Positions 22,005-29,684 of a stretch of 31,954 bases of DNA are shown here, one piece after another. Below the pieces are notes generated by a model. That model worked only from the letters and a program-made list of their open reading frames with translations. It ran no database searches and was not told where the DNA came from. This stretch comes from CAZALT01 sp964485515. GTDB lineage: Bacteria > Actinomycetota > Acidimicrobiia > Acidimicrobiales > Acidimicrobilacustridaceae. The translations under genes were made by a program, and so were the position numbers. Within the stretch, counting starts at the first letter, position 1; each line of letters starts with the position of its first letter. The DNA is taken from positions 1 to 31,954 of the forward strand of contig CAZALT010000017.1 in assembly GCA_964485515.1 (NCBI GenBank), in the 5' to 3' direction.

Positions 22005-22355
22005 TCAGACCGGGGAGTGCGCCCAGGCCTCGATCTCGACGAGCGCCACCGCCGGGAGCTCGACCACCGCGACGGTCGAGCGCGCCGGACGGTTGTCACC
22101 GAAGTGCTCGGCGTAGACCTCGTTCATGAGGGGGAAGTCCCGCATGTGACGCAGGAACACCGTCGTCTTGACGACATCTGCGAGGGACGAGCCTTCGGCC
22201 TGGAGGAGAGCCGAGAGGTTCTCGATCGCCTGACGGGTCTCGTCGATGACGCCACCGGGCACGAGCTCACCGTCGCGCATGCCGATCTGGCCCGACGTGA
22301 TGAGGAGATCTCCGGCGCGAACGATCGGCGAGTACGGGCCGAGTGGCTTGCTCAT
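22005..22355 (-). CDS. ridA: RidA family protein (enamine/imine deaminase)
   Basis: A 116-residue protein; ATG 22355 fits the family start (KPLGPYSPIVRAGDLLITSGQIG). The conserved Arg in ARSTVAVVELP and the final ALVEIEAWA match RidA, which hydrolyses reactive 2-aminoacrylate and similar imines formed by PLP enzymes. The preceding gene stops 23 bases upstream on the same strand. Confidence 0.9.
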   Translation of the reverse strand: MSKPLGPYSPIVRAGDLLITSGQIGMRDGELVPGGVIDETRQAIENLSALLQAEGSSLADVVKTTVFLRHMRDFPLMNEVYAEHFGDNRPARSTVAVVELPAVALVEIEAWAHSPV

Positions 22356-22378
22356 GGCGCCATGCTCGCACACGACGG

Positions 22379-23962
22379 TCAGCGGACAGGAAGGCCGGTC
22401 GGCCAGGCCGGGGCGAAGCCCTGCCGCGCCCAGGTCGCGGCGGCGACCGCCGCGAACACCGCGTCAGACCCATTGGTCGGCTCACCATCGCTCTCGGCGA
22501 TCTCGACCACCACCGGTGGCATCTCGTGTGGGCGAACGATGCCGAACGACCGGATGGTGAGGTCCTGAGCTTCCCCGTCGGCCACCACCAGCGACTCGGA
22601 TGTGACCCATCCGATCGCCATGTGGCTCGCGCCGATGCAATACGAGCGCAGCACCACGTCGTCGAGTGCTTCGCCGCAGCTGACCGCGACCCGCAACCGT
22701 CCTTCGTCATCGAAGGTGGCCTCGGCCCAGCTGCCGTTGGGCGCGGTGATCCGACCGGGCCGGTCACCGACCGACGCGAGCAGGATCGCCGCTTCCGCCC
22801 AGCCGGCGGCCCGGACATCGATCGAGGTGCGGAGTCCGACGACGTCGACCTGCTCGACGTCGAAGCCGGGCGCGATCGAACCGATCGCGTCGGCGACCCC
22901 GCCGGTGGTGACGACGCGAACGACGCCGGTTCCGTCGGCGCGGACACCCGCCGCGATCGGAGGCCGCTTCGGGCCGAGCCGCACGGTGTCCTCCCGTGCC
23001 AGCATGGCGAGGACCGGCCGGTCGTAGGCGTCGGCCAGCTCCCGCGCGGCGCGCACCACGGGCGAGTCGGTCTTGGCCCCGAACCCGCCGCCGTTCGCGA
23101 GCGGGCTCGTGGGCTCGCCACCAGGGACGCACCACGCGGCATCGGTCTCGAGGTAGGCCGGCTCGACCCACGTCGTCTGCAAGGTGCGCAGCCAGTCGCC
23201 GGGAGGAAGCGCGAGGGGCGGTTCGGGTTCGAGCGTCGTGCGGCGCCCCTGGACCTTGCCTGCCTTCGTACGCGCCTCGGCGAGCGACGAACCCACCGCC
23301 CAGCCACCGGCGCCGTCCGGCACCGCGACGAGCGCGTCGTCAGGTGCCGTGTCGGCGGCGAAACCCCCGAGCCCGAGCGCCACCTGGGGACCGACCACCT
23401 GCGGCGAACCGCCTTCGATCGTGGCCCGCCGCGCAGCATCATCGAGATCGCGCGACGACGTGGCACGTCGCACCGCGCCATCGCCCGTAGCGCCACCACC
23501 GGCGGCGACATCGCCAGCGGCGACATCGACCGCGGACTCGACGATGGTCTGCCAGCCCGTGCACCGGCAGAGGTGCGCGGCGAGGGCCCGGTCGACGGCC
23601 GCGCCATCGCCGAGTCCGCCCTTGGTGCGCAGACCCTCGAGCCGCAAGACGATGCCCGGCGTGCAGAAGCCGCACTGGCTACCACCCGTGGCGCACAGCG
23701 CGTCGCCCCACTCGGCGCGCACCGCAGGGGCGAGACCTTCGACCGTGGTCACCGACCGGCCGGCGATCCGACGCGCCGGGGTGACGCACGAGACTCGGGG
23801 TTGGCCGTCGACGAGGACCGTGCAGCAGCCGCACTGACCTTGCGGGCTGCACCCGTCCTTGACCGACGACATCCCCGCCTCGTCGCGCAGCACGTCGAGC
23901 AGCGAGCGCGCGTCGTCGACGACCTCGAGCTGTTCGCCGTTGAGGGTGAACTGGGTGGTCAC
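22379..23962 (-). CDS. [2Fe-2S] ferredoxin-like domain fused to a shortened molybdopterin-enzyme domain
   Basis: A 527-residue protein, GTG 23962. Residues 1-155 are a CoxS/XdhC-type small subunit with two iron-sulfur sites: CSPQGQCGCC plus a later Cys, and CGFCTPG plus CRC. An Ala/Gly linker follows. The remaining 300 residues resemble parts of the large subunit of xanthine-dehydrogenase-family enzymes: NGGGFGAKTDSPVV and, at the end, EMPPVVVEI plus GSDAVFAAVAAA. The large-subunit region is far shorter than the usual 700-800 residues, so several cofactor-binding segments are absent. Whether it binds molybdenum cofactor is doubtful. Substrate unknown. Confidence 0.75.
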   Translation of the reverse strand: MTTQFTLNGEQLEVVDDARSLLDVLRDEAGMSSVKDGCSPQGQCGCCTVLVDGQPRVSCVTPARRIAGRSVTTVEGLAPAVRAEWGDALCATGGSQCGFCTPGIVLRLEGLRTKGGLGDGAAVDRALAAHLCRCTGWQTIVESAVDVAAGDVAAGGGATGDGAVRRATSSRDLDDAARRATIEGGSPQVVGPQVALGLGGFAADTAPDDALVAVPDGAGGWAVGSSLAEARTKAGKVQGRRTTLEPEPPLALPPGDWLRTLQTTWVEPAYLETDAAWCVPGGEPTSPLANGGGFGAKTDSPVVRAARELADAYDRPVLAMLAREDTVRLGPKRPPIAAGVRADGTGVVRVVTTGGVADAIGSIAPGFDVEQVDVVGLRTSIDVRAAGWAEAAILLASVGDRPGRITAPNGSWAEATFDDEGRLRVAVSCGEALDDVVLRSYCIGASHMAIGWVTSESLVVADGEAQDLTIRSFGIVRPHEMPPVVVEIAESDGEPTNGSDAVFAAVAAATWARQGFAPAWPTGLPVR

Positions 23963-24068
23963 CGGATCAGGTCACCGGGACGCGCGGAGCGGGCGCGACA
24001 CGAATCGGTGAGACGGTTGGAGATCGAGGACCTGTCCTGCGGGCCAGGACGCCGTAGCGTGGTGGCGA

Positions 24069-24395
24069 TCAGCTGAAGGACTGGCCGCAGCCGCAGGTCT
24101 TCTGCGCGTTCGGGTTGTTGATGGCGAACCCGGCACCCTGGAGACCATCGGAGAAGTCGAGGGTTGCGCCTTCGAGCAGTTGGGCGCTCGACGGATCGAC
24201 CACGACCTTCACACCGTTGGACTCGGCGATGAGGTCGTCGGCGTCACGCTCGGTGTCGAAGAACATCTCGTAGCTGAAGCCAGAGCAGCCACCGGGGCGC
24301 ACGGCGACCCGCAGCATCAACTCGGCGTTGCCCTCCTGAGCGATGAGCTCGGAGACCTTGGTGGTGGCGGTGTCGGTCAGCGTGATCACGTGCAT
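24069..24395 (-). CDS. erpA: Iron-sulfur cluster insertion protein (ErpA/IscA, HesB-like)
   Basis: A 108-residue A-type carrier with the three conserved cysteines Cys37 (GGCSGF), Cys101 and Cys103 (TCGCG) that bind and pass on an Fe-S cluster. ATG 24395 is only two bases after AGGAGG. GTG 24389, eight bases away, could be the true start with two fewer residues. It is divergent from mrp, another Fe-S assembly factor, and lies near an Fe-S enzyme gene. Confidence 0.92.
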   Translation of the reverse strand: MHVITLTDTATTKVSELIAQEGNAELMLRVAVRPGGCSGFSYEMFFDTERDADDLIAESNGVKVVVDPSSAQLLEGATLDFSDGLQGAGFAINNPNAQKTCGCGQSFS

Positions 24396-24521
24396 GTCCT
24401 CCTGATACGGACGAGTTTGCTCCGAGGCAAAGGGTACCGGGGAAGGCCCACCGAGCGCGCAATCGCGCCCGTTCGCCTACCGGGTCGGTCAACCGCAGCG
24501 ATCGCGTCGACATTCCCCGCC

Positions 24522-24575
24522 GATCCGGCCGATCCGGCCGATCCGGCCGATCCGGCCGATCCGGCCGATCCGGCC
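24522..24575. repeat. 9-base tandem repeat between erpA and mrp
   Basis: Six exact consecutive copies of GATCCGGCC in the divergent intergenic region. Frames through it give Gly-Arg-Ile or Ala-Asp-Pro repeats but have no independent coding support. Confidence 0.85.
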
Positions 24576-24638
24576 GCTGCCCGCACGTGCCCGGCACGCG
24601 GCGGCCGACTCTGGGGGTCGCCCCGTTAGAGTCAAGGG

Positions 24639-25856
24639 GTGTCCGACCTCGTGCGCCCCGACGAAACCGAGATCCTCGGGCTCCTGCGCGGCGTCGTCGA
24701 CCCCGAGCTGGGCAGCGACATCGTCGATCTCGGCATGGTCCGCACCATCGACATCGACGGCGGGCTCGTCACCATCACCGTCGCGCTGACCACAGCAGGG
24801 TGCCCGCTGCGATCGCAGATCCAAAAGGACGTGCGGGCGCGGGTCGAGTCGCTCCCCGGCGTCGACAAGGTGAAGATCAACTGGGACGTGCTCAGCGCCG
24901 ATGAGCGCTCCGAAGCCATGGCCAAGGCGCGGTGGAACGCCCGTGAGGACGCCCCCGACACCGAGATCCCGGCCACCACCAAGGTGCTCGCCATCGCGTC
25001 GGGCAAGGGCGGCGTCGGCAAGTCGTCGGTCACGGCCAACCTCGCAGCCGAGCTGGCCCGCCGCGGGTTCACCGTCGGTGTGCTCGACGCCGACATCTGG
25101 GGCTACTCCATACCGCGGATGCTCGGGGTCGAAGGCCGCCTCGAAGGCCAGACCGGCACCAAGAAGATGGTGCCCAACGAGCGCCGCATCGGCGACGGAC
25201 TCCTCAAGGTCGTGTCCATGGGCTTCCTCGTCGAGGACGAGGAGTCCGCCCTCATGTGGCGCGGTCTCATGCTGAACCGAGCGGTCCAGCACTTCCTCGA
25301 AGACGTGGCCTGGGGCGATCTCGACTACCTGCTCATCGACATGCCCCCGGGTACCGGCGACGTGCAGATGGGTCTCGCCCGCATGCTGCCGCGCGCCGAG
25401 ATGATCGTCGTCACCACGCCGGCGCGCAGCGCCCAGAAGGTGGCGAGCCGGGCCGTGAGCATGGCCCGCAAGAGCTACCTCCGGGTCGTCGGCGTCATCG
25501 AGAACATGAGCGCCTTCGTCACCCCTGACGGCGAGCGCTACCCGGTGTTCGGCACCGGCGGTGGTCAGGAGCTCGCCGAGAGCGCCGGGGTGCCACTGCT
25601 CGGCCAGATCCCCATCGAGTCCGCGGTCGCGGCCGGCGGCGACGAGGGCCGGCCTGCGGTGCTCGGCATCGGCGCGGCGGCCGACGCCATCCGCGCCATC
25701 GCTGACAGCCTCGTCGAGGAGTACGTGCCCCCAGTCGAGATGGCCGGCTGCTCGGCCCGCATGCTCGACGCCGCCGTCGCGGCGCTCGACGCCAAGGACA
25801 CCGAAACTGAGCCCGTGCCAGAGGCAATGGAGCCCGAAGCCGAGCTCACCGCCTGA
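24639..25856 (+). CDS. mrp: Mrp/ApbC P-loop ATPase, Fe-S carrier
   Basis: A 405-residue protein with GTG 24639; TAGAGT (24627-24632) ends six bases earlier, suggesting a leaderless mRNA. Residues 8-85 are a MIP18-type domain (GVVDPELGSDIVDLGMV, TTAGCPLRSQI). From about 115 comes the Mrp ATPase, with deviant Walker A GKGGVGKSS, DADIWGYSIPRML and IDMPPGTGD. The usual C-x-x-C after ENMS is absent (ENMSAFVTPDGERYPVFG). That motif bridges a cluster in many ApbC/NBP35 proteins, so cluster binding here would have to use other residues, such as Cys in MAGCSARM near the C-terminus. Confidence 0.93.
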   Translation: MSDLVRPDETEILGLLRGVVDPELGSDIVDLGMVRTIDIDGGLVTITVALTTAGCPLRSQIQKDVRARVESLPGVDKVKINWDVLSADERSEAMAKARWNAREDAPDTEIPATTKVLAIASGKGGVGKSSVTANLAAELARRGFTVGVLDADIWGYSIPRMLGVEGRLEGQTGTKKMVPNERRIGDGLLKVVSMGFLVEDEESALMWRGLMLNRAVQHFLEDVAWGDLDYLLIDMPPGTGDVQMGLARMLPRAEMIVVTTPARSAQKVASRAVSMARKSYLRVVGVIENMSAFVTPDGERYPVFGTGGGQELAESAGVPLLGQIPIESAVAAGGDEGRPAVLGIGAAADAIRAIADSLVEEYVPPVEMAGCSARMLDAAVAALDAKDTETEPVPEAMEPEAELTA

Positions 25857-25866
25857 CCAGGGCCCG

Positions 25867-25886
25867 CCAGCCGCCGTTCTGGCTGG
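25867..25886. terminator. Weak hairpin between convergent mrp and thioesterase genes
   Basis: CCAGCC (25867-25872) and GGCTGG (25881-25886) with an eight-base loop in the 79-base convergent gap. A six-base stem is modest. The position supports a terminator. Confidence 0.3.
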
Positions 25887-25935
25887 ACAGATACGCCGAA
25901 TGGCCCGGGTCTTCCCAGCCAGTTCGGCAGCGTGG

Positions 25936-26733
25936 TCAGTCGGTCGGTCCGAGGGTGGTGATGCGGCCGGTGAGGTGCGGGGTGCCGCCTGCTGCGGGCA
26001 TGGCCCACAGGTCCATGCGGCCGGGGCCGTCGGCCCGCCACAGGACGATCTCGTCGTCGCGCGTCACCGGGGCCCGGTACTCGAGCTCGGCGCGATAGGG
26101 CGGCTTGAGGTCGCTGCGGGTGGCGAGCTCCTCCTCGACCATGGCCCAACTCGCCGCGTTGTTGACGTGGCTGAACAGGTCGAAGTCGCTGAACCGCACC
26201 CTCCACGGAGCGGCCACCGCATCCGGGGCACAGGTCGTGTCGTGCTGGAGCTTGGAGGTGACCCGACGACCCTGAGCCGTCGGGGCATAGATCTCGTCGA
26301 ACTGCGCGTCGACCGGCAACGGCCGTCCCGAGTCGAGGTCGACGTGCACCCACACCGTGACCGCCTCGACGTGCGCGCCCTGATCGCCCCGCATCGACAC
26401 CCGGCGCTCGGCCCACCGGCTTCCCGTCCCCGAGCAGAACGTGGCGAGGTCCAGCAGCTCCCGGAAGCGGGCGTGCTGGTGCATCTCGATGGCCGTCCGT
26501 CGCACCACCCAGGCGATGTCGTCCTCGAGTCCGGCGTCGACGGTGTCGTCGTTCGAGACGTCCTGGAGGTAGCAGGCGAGCGCATCGAACCGCGCCCGGC
26601 CGCCGGGGCTCACGTCGCCGAAGCGCACCCGGCGCTCGCCGTGGAAGACCCGGGCGTCCGAACCCGGTCCGGGCACGGCAACGATCCGGTCGGCTCCGGG
26701 CTCACGTCCAGGTTGTCGCCCGAGCTGACTCAC
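25936..26733 (-). CDS. Acyl-ACP thioesterase-like double hotdog protein
   Basis: A 265-residue protein with GTG 26733; TACGTT ends seven bases before it, suggesting a leaderless mRNA. The N-terminal half has RVRFGDVSPGGRARFDALACYLQDVS, the C-terminal half WRVRFSDFDLFSHVNNAASW. These are the paired hotdog motifs of FatA/acyl-ACP thioesterases, with Asp/His/Asn in the second half as likely active-site residues. It would release fatty acids from acyl-ACP or hydrolyse acyl-CoA in the cytoplasm. A long in-frame extension further upstream has no protein-like composition. Confidence 0.85.
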   Translation of the reverse strand: MSQLGRQPGREPGADRIVAVPGPGSDARVFHGERRVRFGDVSPGGRARFDALACYLQDVSNDDTVDAGLEDDIAWVVRRTAIEMHQHARFRELLDLATFCSGTGSRWAERRVSMRGDQGAHVEAVTVWVHVDLDSGRPLPVDAQFDEIYAPTAQGRRVTSKLQHDTTCAPDAVAAPWRVRFSDFDLFSHVNNAASWAMVEEELATRSDLKPPYRAELEYRAPVTRDDEIVLWRADGPGRMDLWAMPAAGGTPHLTGRITTLGPTD

Positions 26734-26759
26734 CAGGCCGAACGTACTCGGCCCCCAGG

Positions 26760-26811
26760 CACGTCGGTGAGAATCGATGCACGTCCGTGAGGGTCGATAA
26801 ATCGTTTGACG
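26760..26811 (+). promoter_or_regulatory. 20-base imperfect direct repeat and -35 box upstream of whiB region
   Basis: Two adjacent 20-base units (26760-26779, 26780-26799; 16 of 20 identical), both of the form CACGTCSGTGAGRRTCGATR. TTGACG follows at 26806-26811, a good -35 box; the matching -10 is poor. It looks like an operator for a plus-strand transcript starting near 26840. Confidence 0.4.
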
Positions 26812-26865
26812 ACGACGAGGCACTGGTGTTTCGTTGAGCCACGCCGTCTGCGCACGCAGGCCGCT

Positions 26866-26881
26866 GCCCGCCGAGGCGGGC
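26866..26881. other. Hairpin in the whiB upstream region
   Basis: GCCCGC, loop CGAG, GCGGGC: a perfect six-base stem within the putative leader between the promoter at about 26806 and the terminator at 27123. Confidence 0.4.
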
Positions 26882-26905
26882 CGAAACCACCGAGGACCAC
26901 GACCG

Positions 26906-27097
26906 ATGAACACCCTGACGAGCAACATGGCCGGCCACCACGCCGTAGCCGCCTCGTCGCGTGGTCGCGCCGGCATCGCGGCGTATCGGTCGGTGTCGTG
27001 GTCCGCCCTCGAGATCTTTGGCTGCCCGGCCATCGACCCGATGACGTGGACCGGCCACAAGACCACCCGGCCCCGGCCTTTGGAGCCCTCTCCGTAG
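26906..27097 (+). CDS. Possible 63-codon small ORF upstream of whiB
   Basis: ATG 26906 with a weak GAGGA about ten bases upstream, TAG at 27095-27097, and a strong terminator 25 bases later. I do not recognise the peptide. It is neither hydrophobic nor repetitive. The self-contained unit promoter-ORF-terminator suggests a small gene or a regulatory RNA, but chance opening is possible in DNA of this composition. Confidence 0.22.
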   Translation: MNTLTSNMAGHHAVAASSRGRAGIAAYRSVSWSALEIFGCPAIDPMTWTGHKTTRPRPLEPSP

Positions 27098-27122
27098 CCA
27101 ACGCGAGAGCGCAGGAACTCCG

Positions 27123-27151
27123 AAGGCCGCCGGGAAACCGGCGGCCTTTCT
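27123..27151 (+). terminator. Strong intrinsic terminator upstream of whiB
   Basis: AAGGCCGCCGG (27123-27133), loop GAAA, CCGGCGGCCTT (27138-27148), then TCT. A perfect 11-base stem with a GNRA tetraloop. It ends a transcript that starts upstream of whiB rather than whiB itself, so it marks a separate small transcript or an attenuator. Confidence 0.75.
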
Positions 27152-27250
27152 GCATTCCTGGGTCCGGTTTCCCGACACGACCCACCTGCGCCCGTGCAAC
27201 AGCACCACAAACCCGACACACACACGAAACCCAAGGAAAGTGAGAGCAAG

Positions 27251-27595
27251 ATGCTCGCCCAACTGAGCGAGATAGGGATCCAGGACTGGTGGGACGAAGC
27301 CCGCTGCCGCGACGGCGAGGCGTCGCTCAGCGGTGTCTACTTCTCCGAGGAGCTGCAGGACATTGCCCGAGCCAAGCGCATCTGCGCCGAGTGCCCGGTG
27401 ATGCTCGACTGCCTCGAGGGCGCCATCGCGCGGCGTGAACCGTGGGGTGTGTGGGGTGGCCAGATGTTCGTCAACGGCAAGATCCTCGCCACCAAGCGTC
27501 GGCGTGGGCGTCCACCCAAGGTCGCCCGCCCGGAGGATCAGCTCCCCGAGATCCCCGTTCCCATCCACCTGACGGGCTACCTCCGCACCGCCTGA
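27251..27595 (+). CDS. WhiB-family [4Fe-4S] transcription factor
   Basis: A 114-residue Wbl protein with ATG 27251 and AAGGAAAG about nine bases upstream. Cysteines 19, 45, 48 and 54 (C-x25-C-x2-C-x5-C) bind the cluster. GVWGG at 66-70 is the turn that contacts sigma factor A. KRRRGRPPK near residue 83 is an AT-hook-like DNA-binding tail. Wbl proteins are actinobacteria-specific and respond to redox signals or nitric oxide. Which Wbl class (WhiB1/WhiB2-like is most likely) cannot be settled here. Hairpins follow the stop codon. Confidence 0.93.
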   Translation: MLAQLSEIGIQDWWDEARCRDGEASLSGVYFSEELQDIARAKRICAECPVMLDCLEGAIARREPWGVWGGQMFVNGKILATKRRRGRPPKVARPEDQLPEIPVPIHLTGYLRTA

Positions 27596-27602
27596 TCACC
27601 GC

Positions 27603-27663
27603 CACCTCGGCAACGAGGTGACCGGCGCGACGCCTCCGGCACCGGCCCCCACGGTGCCGGAGG
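27603..27663 (+). terminator. Two hairpins after whiB
   Basis: First, CACCTCG, loop GCAA, CGAGGTG (27603-27620). Second, CCTCCGGCACC (27633-27643) and GGTGCCGGAGG (27653-27663) with a nine-base loop. Both stems are perfect. Together they are a plausible whiB terminator without a T-tract. Confidence 0.6.
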
Positions 27664-28018
27664 GGCGGGCGGACAGGATCGACGGCCACGCCGGTCGGCG
27701 TCTTGCGAGAGCAAGGCCCGGCCGGCGGGCCGATCGGCAGCGACGACGCGATCGCCAGGCGATCCGAGGCAACGGTTCATGCGAGCCTCGGCCTGCCAGA
27801 CAGCGATCTCCTTGCGGGATGCCGGTCACCTTCGACCAGGGTTGGACCTGGACGAAGTGACCGGCTTCGTCGCGTTCACTGCCCCCCAAGAGGCGGTGGC
27901 GACCAGGAGCTGACCGTCCGTCGCCGTCGCGATGGGTCATCTCGAAGCCCTGGCGATACCGTCGTGGGGCGGAACCACGCCGTCCTCCGGCCGTCTCCCC
28001 CCGTTCCGCCCCCCTGCC
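27664..28018. other. Gene-free stretch upstream of the thioredoxin gene
   Basis: No convincing coding sequence. It probably holds the promoter of the TlpA-ccdA operon. No strong repeats were seen. Confidence 0.4.
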
Positions 28019-28672
28019 ATGGACCCCGTGCTCACCGACGACGACCTGCCCGCGCGGCCCGCTCCCCGACGGGTCCCCCGTGGTCTCCTGTGGGCCGCGG
28101 CACTCGCCACGGTCGTGCTCACCATCGCCGTGGTGATGTCGTTCTCGTTCGAGGACGACGACTCCGACGTGACCAAGCTCTCGCTGAGCAACCCCGAATC
28201 CCCCCTCCAGGGGGGCGAGACGGCCCACGACCTACCGGGCGAGACCATCCCCCCGCTGTCGTTCGCCCGCTTCGACCCGGTCACCCGTACGTTCAGCTCG
28301 AGCGCAGGGTCGCTGCTCGACTACCGGGGGGCTCCGCTCGTCATCAACTTCTGGGCGAGCAACTGTGCGCCGTGCATCCGTGAGATGCCCGCCATCGAGT
28401 CGGTGTCCGAGGAGTACTCGGACCGCGTCTCGTTCCTCGGCATCGATCCCAAGGGCGACCCGGAGGACGCCGCCATCGAGCTGATCGACCAGACCGGCGT
28501 CACCTACGACCTCGGCCGAGACGATGGGAGCTCGATGGTGACGTGGTTCGGCATCGCCGCCCTCCCGACCACGATCTTCGTCCAGAGCGACGGCACCATC
28601 GTCGACGTGCACACCGGCGAGGTCAGCGCCGACCAGCTCCGGCGAACGCTCGACGAGAAGCTGGGCCTGTGA
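28019..28672 (+). CDS. TlpA/ResA-like membrane-anchored thioredoxin
   Basis: A 217-residue protein. ATG 28019 was preferred over an upstream in-frame start because a basic segment plus a single helix (about 22-42, LLWAAALATVVLTIAVVM) then sits at the N-terminus as an anchor. The outer thioredoxin fold has NFWASNCAPCIREMP with the redox pair near residues 115 and 118, and the cis-Pro in LPTT. Such proteins reduce disulfides, for example in apocytochrome c or copper-site assembly. The ccdA-like gene follows 31 bases downstream and probably supplies electrons. Confidence 0.88.
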   Translation: MDPVLTDDDLPARPAPRRVPRGLLWAAALATVVLTIAVVMSFSFEDDDSDVTKLSLSNPESPLQGGETAHDLPGETIPPLSFARFDPVTRTFSSSAGSLLDYRGAPLVINFWASNCAPCIREMPAIESVSEEYSDRVSFLGIDPKGDPEDAAIELIDQTGVTYDLGRDDGSSMVTWFGIAALPTTIFVQSDGTIVDVHTGEVSADQLRRTLDEKLGL

Positions 28673-28703
28673 TCGACGTGCCCCGGGGAGTGGAGGTGGG
28701 CGC

Positions 28704-29567
28704 GTGATCGACGCGCCGCTCGCCTACGCCTTCGGCGTCGGCATGGTCGCCACGTTCAACCCGTGCGGCTTCGCCATGCTGCCCGCGTACCTGTCGTACT
28801 TCCTCGGTCTCGAGACCGCGGTCGACGAGGACCAGCGCAGCAGCGTGTTCCGCGCCTTGGGCGTGGGGCTGGTCATGACCGCCGGCTTCCTCGTGGTGTT
28901 CGGCCTGCTCGGCATCGTCCTCGAACCTCTCCTCGCAGAGGTCATGGACAAGCTTCCCTGGGTCACCGCCATCCTCGGCGTGGTGCTCGTCGGTCTGGGC
29001 ATCGCCATGCTGTTCGGCAGGACCATCACGATCTCGGTCCCCAAGGTGGGCCGGGGCCCGACCGGCCGGGAGTACTGGTCGGTCTTCGTGTTCGGCATCT
29101 CGTACGCGCTTGTGTCGATGTCGTGCTCGATCCTGCCGTTCCTCGGCGTGATGGCCCGAGTGGCGTCGAGCTACTCGGCATCGGGCATCGCCGCGTTCCT
29201 GGCCTACGGGCTCGGCATGGGTCTCGTGATCATGGTGCTCACCTTGGCCATCGCCCTCGCCCGCAAGGGTCTGGTGCAGTCGCTGCGACGGGTGCTGCCG
29301 TACGTCAACCGGATCTGCGGCGGGCTCCTCCTGATCGCCGGCGCGTATGTCGCCTACTACGGCTGGTACGAGTTGGCGCAGCGCTCCGGCACCGCTGATC
29401 CCGGCGGGCCGGCGGGCTGGGTGTTCGACCTCCAGTCCGACATCGCCCGGTGGATCCAAGAGGTCGGCCCCGTGCGGATCGGGCTGATCCTGGCGCTGGT
29501 CATCGCGTTGGCGGTGACCGTAACCCTCGCCCTGCAGGGCCGCGAGCCCCGCTCATCAGCCGAGTAG
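28704..29567 (+). CDS. ccdA: CcdA/DsbD-family thiol:disulfide transporter
   Basis: A 287-residue membrane protein with GTG 28704 and GGAGGTGG upstream. NPCGFAMLPAYLSYFLG near residue 20 and SMSCSILPFLG near 140 carry the paired cysteines that pass electrons across the membrane in CcdA/DsbD proteins. Six to eight helices are evident. It is in operon with the TlpA-like thioredoxin, forming a cytochrome c maturation or envelope-reduction pair. A 15-base-pair hairpin terminates the operon. Confidence 0.92.
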   Translation: MIDAPLAYAFGVGMVATFNPCGFAMLPAYLSYFLGLETAVDEDQRSSVFRALGVGLVMTAGFLVVFGLLGIVLEPLLAEVMDKLPWVTAILGVVLVGLGIAMLFGRTITISVPKVGRGPTGREYWSVFVFGISYALVSMSCSILPFLGVMARVASSYSASGIAAFLAYGLGMGLVIMVLTLAIALARKGLVQSLRRVLPYVNRICGGLLLIAGAYVAYYGWYELAQRSGTADPGGPAGWVFDLQSDIARWIQEVGPVRIGLILALVIALAVTVTLALQGREPRSSAE

Positions 29568-29612
29568 CCCGCCGCCGCCGCCCCCACCGCTCAGCTCACC
29601 CAGTCCGAAATT

Positions 29613-29649
29613 GCGTGCGTCGTCGTCGGTGAGCGACGACGACGCACGC
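29613..29649. terminator. Bidirectional terminator between ccdA and the PPOX gene
   Basis: GCGTGCGTCGTCGTC (29613-29627) and GACGACGACGCACGC (29635-29649) form a perfect 15-base stem with a seven-base loop in the convergent gap. On the minus strand it is followed by AATTTC. Confidence 0.8.
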
Positions 29650-29684
29650 CAGAACAGAGGATGCGAAACGGGACGGGCGAGAGA

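Noticed and set aside
22343..24076. Long plus-strand frame opposite the [2Fe-2S] fusion gene
   Set aside because: Arg/Gly/Pro-rich shadow; the minus-strand frame carries the conserved cysteine motifs.
24522..24575. CRISPR array
   Set aside because: Direct 9-base repeats without spacers; no cas genes in the window.
24489..25292. Minus-strand open frame with Gly-Arg-Ile repeats opposite mrp
   Set aside because: A shadow of mrp plus the 9-base repeat; mrp has unmistakable P-loop motifs.
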